A DNA stretch of 64,000 nt from Deltaproteobacteria bacterium. Lineage in GTDB: Bacteria > Myxococcota > Kuafuiibacteriia > Kuafuiibacteriales > Kuafuiibacteriaceae. Below, in pieces: positions 1-7,921 of this stretch; position 1 is the first letter of the stretch, and each line of letters starts with the position of its first letter. Position numbers and translations under genes: made by a program. The notes under the pieces are model-generated. The model was not told the origin of the DNA. It was given only the letters and a program-made list of their open reading frames with translations, and did no database searches. The stretch spans positions 248,001-312,000 of the forward strand of contig JADJBV010000002.1 of the NCBI GenBank assembly GCA_016703535.1, written 5' to 3'.

Positions 1-1
1 G

Positions 2-1414
2 GCCGACAAAGAGGTCTCAACTGTCACCAGCGACGCGCTCTACGGTTCCCGCGCGCCGTTGGTCTATACCCACTGCCGCCTGGAGGTCCTCTCGGGTCCC
101 AGCGCCGGCAAAGTGATCGAGACCGAAAAGGATCTGGTGCGGGTCGGCTCGGCGCCGGGCAGCGATCTGGTGCTCGACGATCCCGAGGTCAGCCGATCTC
201 ACCTCGAGCTCCGCCGCCAGGTGGGCCAATACGTCCTGGCCGATCTGGGCTCCACCAACGGCACCTTCATCGGCGATCTCCAAGTCAAAGAGGCCACCAT
301 CCGCACCGCCAAGGAGATCAACCTGGGCGGCACCACCACCATCCGCTTTCACCCCCTCTCCACCCAGGTGCGCTTCGAGCCTTCGGGCTCCGGACGACTC
401 GACGAGTTGGTCGGGGACTCGATGTTGATGCGGGAGATCTTCTTCGTGATCGAGCGGGTCGCGCCCACCGATCTCGCGGTGTTGATCACCGGCGGCACCG
501 GCACCGGCAAAGAGCTGGTGATGCGGGCGGTCCACAAGCTGAGCCGACGGAAAGATCGGCCGGTGGTCACCTTGGCCGCCGGCGCCTTGCCCCCGGCTTT
601 GTTGGAGAGCGCCTTGTTCGGCCACGAAAAGGGCGCGGTGGACGGGGCCGACGACGCTTATGCCGGCGCCTTCGAGCGGGCCAACGGCGGCACCTTGTTC
701 CTCGACGAACTCAGCGAGTTGCCCCTCGAGCTGCAACCCAGGTTGCTGAGGGCCATCGAACGGGGCGAGATCCAGCGGCAAAAAGGCCAGGCCCCCATTC
801 AAGTCGATGTGCGGGTGGTGGCCGCCACCAGCCGAGACATCGGGGAGCTGGTCGATCAAGGAAAGTTCCGGGCCGATCTGTTCTATCGGTTGGCCGAGAT
901 CCGGGTGGACCTCCCCAACCTGGTCGATCGCAAAGATGATCTGCCGGTGTTGGTGGCCGACTTCTTCCGCCGCTACGAAGCCCAGATCGCCGCCACCGGC
1001 AGCAAGGCGCGTAAGCTCGCGCCGGCCGCGTTGGCTCAGCTCTCCCGCTATGATTTCCCGGGCAACGTTCGGGAGCTGATGAACGTCCTTCGTCGCGGCG
1101 TGGCCATGGCCAAAGGTGAGGAGGTGTTGGTCGGCGATCTGCCGGCCGAGATCACCGGCGCCAAAGGCAAACCTGGGAGCACGCCTCCCGGCAGCCACCA
1201 GGTCCTGCTCCTCGACGCCACCTTGCCCTTCAAGGACGCCAAGGCTCAGATCCTGGACGCCTTCGAACGCCAGTACCTGATCGATCTACTGAATAGACAC
1301 AAGTTGCACATCTCCAAGGCCGCCAGGGAGGCCGGCATCGATCGTCGCCACCTCTACCGCTTGCTCGACAAGTACGGCATCGAGATGAAGGAACGAGAGC
1401 TCGAAGAGGGCTGA
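2..1414 (+). CDS. FHA-domain sigma54-type transcriptional activator (5' partial)
   Basis: The reading frame is open to the first base of the window, so the gene is truncated upstream; an internal TTG at 59 is a possible start but is probably not the real one. The order is an N-terminal FHA phosphopeptide-binding domain (visible R-V-G-S, S-R-S-H-L and L-G-S-T-N-G-T motifs), an AAA+ sigma54-interaction domain (Walker A G-G-T-G-T-G-K-E, Walker B F-L-D-E-L, R-F-R-A-D-L-F-Y-R-L arginine-finger region) and a C-terminal Fis-type helix-turn-helix. The sigma54-contacting L1 loop, normally GAFTGA, reads GAVDGA here (around bases 630-655). The family couples Ser/Thr kinase signalling to sigma54 transcription, but the altered loop suggests this copy may not open sigma54 complexes normally. 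The family call is firm; the functional consequence is inferred. Confidence 0.9.
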   Translation, partial: ADKEVSTVTSDALYGSRAPLVYTHCRLEVLSGPSAGKVIETEKDLVRVGSAPGSDLVLDDPEVSRSHLELRRQVGQYVLADLGSTNGTFIGDLQVKEATIRTAKEINLGGTTTIRFHPLSTQVRFEPSGSGRLDELVGDSMLMREIFFVIERVAPTDLAVLITGGTGTGKELVMRAVHKLSRRKDRPVVTLAAGALPPALLESALFGHEKGAVDGADDAYAGAFERANGGTLFLDELSELPLELQPRLLRAIERGEIQRQKGQAPIQVDVRVVAATSRDIGELVDQGKFRADLFYRLAEIRVDLPNLVDRKDDLPVLVADFFRRYEAQIAATGSKARKLAPAALAQLSRYDFPGNVRELMNVLRRGVAMAKGEEVLVGDLPAEITGAKGKPGSTPPGSHQVLLLDATLPFKDAKAQILDAFERQYLIDLLNRHKLHISKAAREAGIDRRHLYRLLDKYGIEMKERELEEG

Positions 1415-1416
1415 GC

Positions 1417-1830
1417 TCAGCCGGGCCCGGGATAGATCGACAACTCCAGGCCCAGGCCCAAAGCGCCGGCCAAACGCACCAGCCGCGGCGGGAAGTAGTC
1501 GAACTGGGTCCCCGAGTCGCCGGGACCGCTCCGCAGCGCCACCCCGAAGTCGAGCCGCAGGTCTTCGACGCCAGGCCAGGTCCCGAGCGCCGCCAGCACG
1601 TCGCCGTATTCCTCGAGGAAGGTGCAGGCGTCCCCGACCTGCCCGGGCAGGTCGTGAAGTTCGGCCCGGCTGACGGTCACCACGAAGCCGGAGCGGGCAG
1701 GAGCAGACGGATCTCGTCGAGGCCCAGGCCGCGGTTCGTCGGCGTAGAAGACCCGGTAGGGCACCAGGCGGGACTGGGCCAGATAGGCGTCGACCTCGAA
1801 GTCACGGCCGCTGACCCGGAGCACCGCCAT
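1417..1830 (-). CDS. Conserved hypothetical protein, 137 aa
   Basis: This is a small soluble protein with no signal peptide or membrane segment. Its N-terminus (A-V-L-R-V-S-G-R-D-F) resembles a short alpha/beta sandwich module seen in uncharacterised myxobacterial proteins and vaguely the DUF4279 type, but I cannot assign a family. It lies 11 bp downstream of eutL on the same strand and ends 2 bp from the convergent activator, so it may be the last gene of the eut transcription unit. Codon use matches the neighbours. Confidence 0.6.
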   Translation of the reverse strand: MAVLRVSGRDFEVDAYLAQSRLVPYRVFYADEPRPGPRRDPSAPARSGFVVTVSRAELHDLPGQVGDACTFLEEYGDVLAALGTWPGVEDLRLDFGVALRSGPGDSGTQFDYFPPRLVRLAGALGLGLELSIYPGPG

Positions 1831-1841
1831 CGGTCCGCGCC

Positions 1842-2525
1842 TTAGTGACGTTCCCGTTCGGGGCGCACCAGGCCACCGAGCGGCGAGTCGACCACCGCCC
1901 GCACCGCGGCGACGAAGGCCGAGGCCGCCTCCTGCACGTCGGCGAGTTCACCCACCAGATAGGCGCCGCCGTAGTTGGTTTCGGTCGGCGGCCCAAAGAA
2001 CTTGGCGAGCTTCACGTCGGCGGCCTTGAGCGCGGCGTCGATGCCGATCATCGCCTCCATGGGCGGGGCGATCAGGTAGGCCATGGGTGCGCCTACCCGG
2101 ATGCCGGCCAAGGGCGCCAGGTAACGGCCGGTCTCGGAGATCACGTGGGGGAAGAAGCTTGGGCCCTTGCCGTCGGCGAAGGTGTAGAAGCTGATGTCTT
2201 TGGTCAGGGCCTGGCGCAGGGCCCAGATCCCTTCCTTGACCTGATCCGGATCGGCGCCGGCCAAAACACCCAAAATTTCCCCCGAAAAGGGGCCCGAGGC
2301 GTGGGCCGCGCCCGCGTAGAAAGACTTGGCGTAGACCACCTCCACCTCGGCGTGTTTGGTCGCGTGATCCAAGGCCGCGTAGAGGGCGTCGTCTTGATCG
2401 CAGGTGACCAAACCCGCCGAGACGTGGCCTTCACCGAGCCCCAAGGCCTTGGCCAAAGACGGCTCGACCTGGTCCAGCAGGCGAACCGAAAGCAACTTGG
2501 GTCGAACGGCGATGAGCTCAGCCAT
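1842..2525 (-). CDS. eutL: Ethanolamine utilisation microcompartment shell protein EutL
   Basis: The 227-residue protein has the length and organisation of EutL, which is two fused, circularly permuted bacterial-microcompartment domains forming pseudohexameric trimers with a gated central pore. Recognisable EutL stretches include the D-x-x-x-Y-A-A-L-D-x-A-T-K and the G-A-P-M-A-Y-L-I-A-P-P-M-E-A-M-I-G-I-D-A regions. The ATG at 2525 lies 3 bp after the eutC stop, so it is the third gene of a B-C-L operon. In canonical systems EutL lines the shell around ethanolamine ammonia-lyase. No other shell protein is visible in the window, so whether a closed compartment is made is open. Confidence 0.92.
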   Translation of the reverse strand: MAELIAVRPKLLSVRLLDQVEPSLAKALGLGEGHVSAGLVTCDQDDALYAALDHATKHAEVEVVYAKSFYAGAAHASGPFSGEILGVLAGADPDQVKEGIWALRQALTKDISFYTFADGKGPSFFPHVISETGRYLAPLAGIRVGAPMAYLIAPPMEAMIGIDAALKAADVKLAKFFGPPTETNYGGAYLVGELADVQEAASAFVAAVRAVVDSPLGGLVRPERERH

Positions 2526-2528
2526 GGG

Positions 2529-3425
2529 TCACTTGTTGATCACGTGGGCGCGAATGCCGTCGCCGCCGATCAGCTTCAGGCCGCCACCGCCGGCCGCGAA
2601 GGTGCGCTGCATCAGCTCGGTGCAACGTTGGGCGGCGCGTTCCGGCACGAAGCCGACCGAACGGACGTTGGAGATGCAGTCCTTCTCGGCGTTGTCTTGT
2701 CCGAGCGAAGGCTTGAACGCGGTGTAGATCGACAAAGAGTCACCCGTGCCCAAGCCAGGTCGTTCGCCGACCATGATGATGGTCGACTTGGCCTGGGTCA
2801 AAACGCCGATCTCGTCTTGCACCCCGATCCGGGCGAACTTCACGAACAGCGGCCGTCCCACCCGAAAGCCCGCGGCGCCGAGTTGCCTCTGGAGCGCCGC
2901 CACCAACGGTGGGCCGTTCTGCTTGAGCGCCACCGCCGACAGCCCGTCGCCGGCGATCAGCTGCACGTCCACCCCGCGGTCCGCCTCTTTTTCGCACTTC
3001 ACCCGAGACGCGTCGTCCAGGCGCCGGCCCTGATCGGGGTGGAGCAAAAACTCCTGGTGATCTTTGGCCCGGGTCCGGAGCGGCAACCAACCTTGGGCCT
3101 GGCCCCACGCTTCATCGAGTTCACTCTCGACCGCGTCGATGGCGATGGCGTGATCGGCCCGCAGGCCCAGGTAACTTTCGGTCAGGTAGCGGGTGCCGGT
3201 GCGCCCGGTGATGATCCGGGACGGGGTGGTGGCCTTCATCGCCTCCACCACCTCGGGCTGGCGCGGCGGCGGCAGAGGCCGATGTTTGGGGCCTCGGGAC
3301 CACTGGGGCGCCTCTTCTTTGGCAGGGGTCCGGCCCGGCGAGGGGGCCGACTCGGCCTCCACCTCTTTGACCACCTCGGCCACCACTTGGGCCACCAACT
3401 CCCGCAGCGCCTTGGGGTCGATCAC
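2529..3425 (-). CDS. eutC: Ethanolamine ammonia-lyase small subunit EutC
   Basis: EutC pairs with EutB to form the adenosylcobalamin-dependent lyase that converts ethanolamine to acetaldehyde and ammonia. Starting at the GTG at 3425 gives 298 residues, close to the usual EutC length. That GTG overlaps the eutB stop (G-T-G-A), a typical translational-coupling junction, so a longer reading starting at 3509 inside eutB is unlikely. Conserved EutC stretches are visible: T-P-S-R-I-I-T-G-R-T-G-T-R-Y, the L-x-L-R-A-D-H-A-I-A-x-D-A-V region, and T-I-I-M-V-G-E-R-P-G-L-G-T. The first 40 residues are a helical, acidic N-terminal region followed by a Pro-rich linker, where compartment-targeting peptides sit in some homologues. 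Confidence 0.95.
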   Translation of the reverse strand: MIDPKALRELVAQVVAEVVKEVEAESAPSPGRTPAKEEAPQWSRGPKHRPLPPPRQPEVVEAMKATTPSRIITGRTGTRYLTESYLGLRADHAIAIDAVESELDEAWGQAQGWLPLRTRAKDHQEFLLHPDQGRRLDDASRVKCEKEADRGVDVQLIAGDGLSAVALKQNGPPLVAALQRQLGAAGFRVGRPLFVKFARIGVQDEIGVLTQAKSTIIMVGERPGLGTGDSLSIYTAFKPSLGQDNAEKDCISNVRSVGFVPERAAQRCTELMQRTFAAGGGGLKLIGGDGIRAHVINK

Positions 3426-4795
3426 GGCCGCACCTCTGCGAACACCGACGCGTCGCCGGCCCGTTCGGTGAGCTTGCCGTTGCGCCACAAGCCCATCTTT
3501 TCTAGCCAAGCTTCGAACTCGGGGGCCGGCCGAAAGCCGTAGATCTCCCGGAGCGCCGCGTTGTTGTGAAAGGACGTGGTCTGATAGTTGAGCATCACGT
3601 CGTCGCCCATGGGGATGCCCATCAGGTAGTTGACGCCGGCGGTGGCCAACAACATCTCCAGGTTCTCTTGATCGTTTTGATCGGCGACCGCGTGGTTGGT
3701 GTAGCAGGCGTCGCAGCCCATGGAGATGCCGGTCAACTTGCCCATGAAGTGATCTTCTAGGCCGGCTCGGGTGATCTCTTTGGCGTCCCGCAGATATTCG
3801 GGGCCGATGAAGCCCACCACGCTATTCAGTAGAAAGGGCTTGTAGCGCCGGGCCAAACCGTAGGCCCGGGCCTCCATGGTCACCTGATCGGTGTCGTGGT
3901 GGGCGTTGGCCGAAAGTGCGGTGCCTTGCCCGGTCTCGAAGTACATCACGTTCGGGCCCTGGGCCGTGCCCTCGCGCAGCGCCAAATCATAGGCCTCGTC
4001 CAACACCGCCACGCTGACCCCGAAGTTCTTGTTGGCGCCTTCGCTCCCTGCGATGGACTGGAACATCAGATCCAGCGGCGCCCCGGCCCGGACCGCCGCC
4101 ATCTGGATGGTGATGTGGCTGAGGACGCAGTTTTGGGTCGGCACCCGATACTTGCGCATCAGGTCTTTGACCGCGGTCAGGATGTCGACCGTGCCTTGGA
4201 GATCTCCGGTGGACGGGTTCACGCCGATCACCGCGTCGCCGTTGCCGAAGGACAAGCCGTCCCGCACCGCGGCCAACACGCCCTCCACCTCATCGGTCGG
4301 GTGGTTGGGTTGGAGGCGGCTGGAGATCCGGCCCTTCAGGCCCAGGGTGTTGTTGCAGCGGACCACCACTCGGATCTTCCGGCCGGCGATCACCAGGTCC
4401 ATGTTGGACATCAACTTGGCGACGGCGGCGATCATCTCCGGCGTCAGGCCCGGCGAGATGGCAGCGATCTCCTCGCCCGAGGTTCGATCGTCGAGGATCC
4501 ACTCCCGGAGTTCGGCCACCGACCACCCGCGGATGTTGCGGTAGGCCGCCTGATCCAGGCCGTCGATGACCACCCGGGTGACTTCGTCCTTTTCGTAGGG
4601 GACCGAAGGGGCCTCGTACAGCTGGGCCATGGTCACGCCGGCCAAGACCCGCTTGGCGGCCGCCATCTCTCGCATCGAACGGGCGGCGAGGCCGGCCTGG
4701 CGATCCCCGGAGCGGACCTCATTGGCCCGACCCAGGACCTCCTTCAAGGAGCCAAAAGTGAAGTGCTCCCCGTGGACTTGCGACGTCAAAGCCAC
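3422..4795 (-). CDS. eutB: Ethanolamine ammonia-lyase large subunit EutB
   Basis: The 457-residue protein is full length for EutB, the catalytic TIM-barrel subunit of the B12-dependent ethanolamine ammonia-lyase. Family stretches are easy to see: F-G-S-L-K-E-V-L-G-R-A-N-E near the N-terminus, G-L-K-G-R-I-S-S-R-L-Q-P-N-H-P-T-D, Y-F-E-T-G-Q-G-T-A-L-S-A-N-A-H-H, and G-C-D-A-C-Y-T-N-H-A near residue 380. It is the first gene of eutB-eutC-eutL. No reactivating factor (EutA), permease, aldehyde dehydrogenase or regulator is adjacent within this window. Confidence 0.97.
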   Translation of the reverse strand: MALTSQVHGEHFTFGSLKEVLGRANEVRSGDRQAGLAARSMREMAAAKRVLAGVTMAQLYEAPSVPYEKDEVTRVVIDGLDQAAYRNIRGWSVAELREWILDDRTSGEEIAAISPGLTPEMIAAVAKLMSNMDLVIAGRKIRVVVRCNNTLGLKGRISSRLQPNHPTDEVEGVLAAVRDGLSFGNGDAVIGVNPSTGDLQGTVDILTAVKDLMRKYRVPTQNCVLSHITIQMAAVRAGAPLDLMFQSIAGSEGANKNFGVSVAVLDEAYDLALREGTAQGPNVMYFETGQGTALSANAHHDTDQVTMEARAYGLARRYKPFLLNSVVGFIGPEYLRDAKEITRAGLEDHFMGKLTGISMGCDACYTNHAVADQNDQENLEMLLATAGVNYLMGIPMGDDVMLNYQTTSFHNNAALREIYGFRPAPEFEAWLEKMGLWRNGKLTERAGDASVFAEVRP

Positions 4796-4835
4796 GCCGC
4801 CGGTTTGTCGATCGCCCGGCCCGTCCCGTCAAGGA

Positions 4836-5453
4836 TCAGGTGTTCTCCCGCCGCGCTTGGTCGTCCGCGATGGAGTCGCCGTCGCCCCAACCCCGGAGGG
4901 CGGCCACCGCGTCCACGAAGCGGTCGTAGGTGCGCAAGATCTGCTCGCCCAGGGCCTCACTCTCCAAGATGCGGACCGCGTGACCGATGGCCTCCATGGT
5001 GGCCAAGTGGTCGTCCTTCGGATGGCGCCGGAGCCGGCGCCGGGCCGGGACCGGAGGGAGGAAGGCGTGTTGGATCGTGGGGAACGGCGCTTCCCTGAGC
5101 CCAACTTTGCGAGCTTGCCGCCAGTTGCCTTCGGCCAGGTAAAGCGCCACCGGACCTTCGATCGAGGCCAAGGGGACGGCGTTGGCGCTGGGGTAGAGCA
5201 ACACCGGGGTGCGCCCGGCGCGGCGTTGATCTTCCACGTGGGTGATGATCGCCGGATCCCGTCGCACCATCAGCCTCAACCCGGTGATCGCCAGCCGGGC
5301 GAAGACGCCACTCGACGACGGCTTCCGTAGCTCCTTGTCATGGCAGATCACCGCGATCGGGGTCTGGACCTCCAAGGAGCTCAACGTCGCGCAGAAGCAC
5401 ACCGAGGGAGGGAGCACGCAGCGGGGGCACCGGGGACCATCGCCGCGCACCAC
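4836..5453 (-). CDS. DTW-domain tRNA-uridine aminocarboxypropyltransferase
   Basis: This 205-residue protein belongs to the DTW/TapT family, which transfers the 3-amino-3-carboxypropyl group of S-adenosylmethionine to a tRNA uridine (acp3U). It carries the N-terminal cysteine cluster R-C-P-R-C...C-F-C (residues about 8-21), the H-D-K-E-L-R-K-P-S-S-S-G region and the L-A-T-M-E-A helix. The signature normally written D-x-T/N-W-x-x-A is E-G-N-W-R-Q-A here, so the first acidic residue is Glu instead of Asp. It is downstream of nothing obvious on its strand and 40 bp upstream of eutB. The family is fairly sure; retention of activity with Glu is inferred. Confidence 0.82.
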   Translation of the reverse strand: MVRGDGPRCPRCVLPPSVCFCATLSSLEVQTPIAVICHDKELRKPSSSGVFARLAITGLRLMVRRDPAIITHVEDQRRAGRTPVLLYPSANAVPLASIEGPVALYLAEGNWRQARKVGLREAPFPTIQHAFLPPVPARRRLRRHPKDDHLATMEAIGHAVRILESEALGEQILRTYDRFVDAVAALRGWGDGDSIADDQARRENT

Positions 5454-5507
5454 GGCTCTCTACCTCGCGCCGCCCCGAGGATGGAAGCGGCGGCTTCGAG
5501 CGGGATC

Positions 5508-5688
5508 TAGTGTCCCGTCCGGAAAGTTCGGATCACGTTCGCGCTCGTCCCTTTCGCCGCTGCTCGACGCGCGGCCTGCGGCCGCCCTTTCGGGCTCCTC
5601 GGTCATTGGGAACTCCCTCCGGAGCGCGTCGATCAGCGACGAAAAATCCTTCGCGGGAACATGATCGAACTTCCCGGACGGGACACTA
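5508..5688. mobile_element. IS630/Tc1-type MITE (non-coding, 177 bp plus TA duplication)
   Basis: Both ends carry the same terminal inverted repeat beginning GTGTCCCGTCCGG, extending about 30 bp with a few mismatches and one 1-base gap (left arm 5510-5541, right arm read inward from 5686). Each end is flanked by CTAG (5507-5510 and 5686-5689), matching the CTAG target and TA duplication known for IS630-family elements. The interior is too short for a transposase, so this is a miniature non-autonomous copy. The right-hand CTAG contains the TAG stop codon of the neighbouring 5686-7788 gene. The element may also act as a hairpin between that gene and the tRNA-modification gene. Confidence 0.85.
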
Positions 5689-7788
5689 GGGCACCCGGGG
5701 GCTGCGGATCACACCTTCGTCGCTGATCAGGCCAGCCAGGTTCGGATCCGCCAACACCTCGGCGATGGGCCGCTCCACGCCGTCGACGTTCATGGTGCCA
5801 CCGACCAAACGTACGCCGTGGCTGTAGTCGGCGTAGCTGGCCTCGTGGATCGTCGACAGCGGTTGGATCGGCCGGCCGTTCGGTTGGTGCCAGCCATAGA
5901 TCGCGACCCGATCCGGGTGGGCCGTGAGCTGATTGGAGATCACCAGATCCTTTTGGTGGCCGGCGGTGAGTTGCCCCGGGCTCGCGCCCCGCTGAGCCCG
6001 CTGCGACTCCACCATGCCGTGGTGACGCGCGTAATATTCGCTCGACATCATCTGGGCCCCCGGCGGCAGGGGCTGGGGCGACAGGCGCACGTCGGCGCTG
6101 CGGTAGATGTCGTCCACCATCTTGCGGGTCGGCAGGCTGGTGCCGGTCCGATCGGCGATCGCTTGAGCGACCCGGGGCGTCATCGGCACCTGGACGAAGT
6201 CTTCGTTGCTGCCGACCGCCAAGTAATCGGGCAAGACGCGCAGCTTGCCGACGTGGGCTTGGCCGTCTCTCCCGGTCGAGCGGACCTCGATCTCTTGGAA
6301 CTGGCGCAGGTGATCCGGGATGTTGCCGCTCTGGATCTGCTGCAGGATCGCCTCCTCCCGTTGTTCGCGGCTCAGGCCTTTGGTCGAAGCCAAAAACTCG
6401 CTGCCGGTGGGCGCACCTTCGGGGCGCGGGGGCAGGCCGAGGCTCACGCCGTTGTTCGGCGCGGCTCGGCGTTCTTCGATCCCGGGAGCCCCAGTCGGGG
6501 GCGCCTCGGCCCGGTTCGGGGCGGGCGCGTTGGGCGCAGGCGCGTTCGGAGCGGGCGCGGCGGGCCCTTGGGCCTCGGGCGCGGGTTGACCTTCGACCGC
6601 AAAGTCACTGCGGGCCGGTCGCCCGAACCCCTCGAAGCGGGCCCGGTGGGCGGGGTTGTTCAGGTCGTATTCGTTGCGACACACGCGCCCGCCGGTGGAG
6701 TTGCCTTCGATCGTCACCAGGCGTCCGGTCCGTTGATCATAACTCTCCACCATGCCGACGTGGCCGTGGGAGAACAGCGCGGTGTCGCCTTCGCGGATCG
6801 GCAGGTTGTTGGGTTCGTAGACCTCGTGGGGCCGGCCGTTGGCGGCGGCGTGTCGTTCGCCTCCCGAACCCGAAAGCACCATCCAACGCCGCGGGCTCCC
6901 TTCGGCGGTCTGCCGCTCTTGCAAGGCGTCGAGCCGCGCGTTTTCGGTGCGGCTGTTGTTGGTGTAGTTGCGGTACTCGAAGTAGGACCGGGCCTTCTGC
7001 ATCGAGTGAAAGCGCACGTTTTCGGTGAAGCGCCCGCCGGCCTCTCGGGCCGCCTCGTTGTAGTTGAAGCCGGTGAAGAACCCACACCACGCTTGGCCCA
7101 CGTTCATGCCGCCGTCTCGGGCGTATTGATCGACCCGGGGGCTCCGATTGCGGCCGTCGTCCCGCACACCGGCGGCCAACTCTCGCCGCGCCGACTCGAT
7201 CGACGCCCGTTGAAGTTGGGCCAGCTGAGCGTCGGCCGGACCACTCGGCGGGATGCGGGTGCCTTCGGTCGGGCCCACTCCGCCAGGGGCCTCGTTCGGC
7301 ACCCCCCGGGCGGTCGGGCGGGCTTGGGGTGAAGCGGGCGCTCCTCGGCGCCGGGCCTCGTCGGCCCGCAACAGGCTCGACATCGGGACCGAACCGCGCG
7401 GCGCCGCCGAACCAAACTGAGGGGCACAACGAGGCGCTTGATCGGCGCCCCGGGGATTTGCCAAGGCCCCGTGGGTCAACAAGGCGATCAACAGATCGGC
7501 GTCGACAGCTCCGGTCTCTCCTTCCCCCAAACTCGCTTGATAGCGCTGCACCGCTTGCCGCGTGAGCAGATCAAACAACCCACTCAGCGCCAAAAAAGGC
7601 GCGACGCCGGTCAGGTTCAGGAGGCGCTGGACCACCGCCACCAGCTCGCCGGCCTGGCCGAGCTGCAGCAGCGCCATGCCCGCCAAGACCAAGTCGGGGC
7701 TCGGCGCGGCCTGGTATCCGCGGGGAACCGAAAGAGGGCCAACCTCGGCCAAGTAGGATCCAATCCTCGGATCGACGGTTCGCAACAT
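5686..7788 (-). CDS. Multidomain peptidoglycan-binding / CHAP-like amidase protein, 700 aa
   Basis: Three regions are visible. Residues about 35-105 resemble a peptidoglycan-binding helical module (an R-Q-A-V-x-x-Y-Q-x-x-x-G pattern). Residues about 205-400 look like a papain-like CHAP or NlpC/P60 amidase with a candidate catalytic Cys in Q-A-W-C-G-F-F, His in F-S-H-G-H-V-G-M-V and a polar residue in T-I-E-G-N-S. A linker with repeated A-P-N-A-P follows. The last 220 residues form a separate conserved-looking domain without cysteine, containing V-A-I-Y-G-W-H and Y-A-D-Y-S-H-G-V motifs that I cannot name. There is no clear signal peptide, so export could be by a specialised system or lysis. 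The ATG at 7788 follows an AT-rich stretch likely to hold the promoter. Its TAG stop lies in the MITE target site. Confidence 0.8.
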   Translation of the reverse strand: MLRTVDPRIGSYLAEVGPLSVPRGYQAAPSPDLVLAGMALLQLGQAGELVAVVQRLLNLTGVAPFLALSGLFDLLTRQAVQRYQASLGEGETGAVDADLLIALLTHGALANPRGADQAPRCAPQFGSAAPRGSVPMSSLLRADEARRRGAPASPQARPTARGVPNEAPGGVGPTEGTRIPPSGPADAQLAQLQRASIESARRELAAGVRDDGRNRSPRVDQYARDGGMNVGQAWCGFFTGFNYNEAAREAGGRFTENVRFHSMQKARSYFEYRNYTNNSRTENARLDALQERQTAEGSPRRWMVLSGSGGERHAAANGRPHEVYEPNNLPIREGDTALFSHGHVGMVESYDQRTGRLVTIEGNSTGGRVCRNEYDLNNPAHRARFEGFGRPARSDFAVEGQPAPEAQGPAAPAPNAPAPNAPAPNRAEAPPTGAPGIEERRAAPNNGVSLGLPPRPEGAPTGSEFLASTKGLSREQREEAILQQIQSGNIPDHLRQFQEIEVRSTGRDGQAHVGKLRVLPDYLAVGSNEDFVQVPMTPRVAQAIADRTGTSLPTRKMVDDIYRSADVRLSPQPLPPGAQMMSSEYYARHHGMVESQRAQRGASPGQLTAGHQKDLVISNQLTAHPDRVAIYGWHQPNGRPIQPLSTIHEASYADYSHGVRLVGGTMNVDGVERPIAEVLADPNLAGLISDEGVIRSPRVP

Positions 7789-7921
7789 CGATCCCAGTAT
7801 CGCGGATCTCGCGAGCCGAGTTGCGGCATAAGTTATTGAAATTATTGTGGTTTAATGGTCTCGGCGTCGCGACCAGGTCCCCCCGAACGAGGCCTCGAGG
7901 TCTCGCCTCACTCGGGAGCGT

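Noticed and set aside
3426..3509. Upstream extension of eutC inside eutB
   Set aside because: It would add 28 Arg-rich residues not seen in EutC; the GTG at 3425 overlapping the eutB stop is the natural start.
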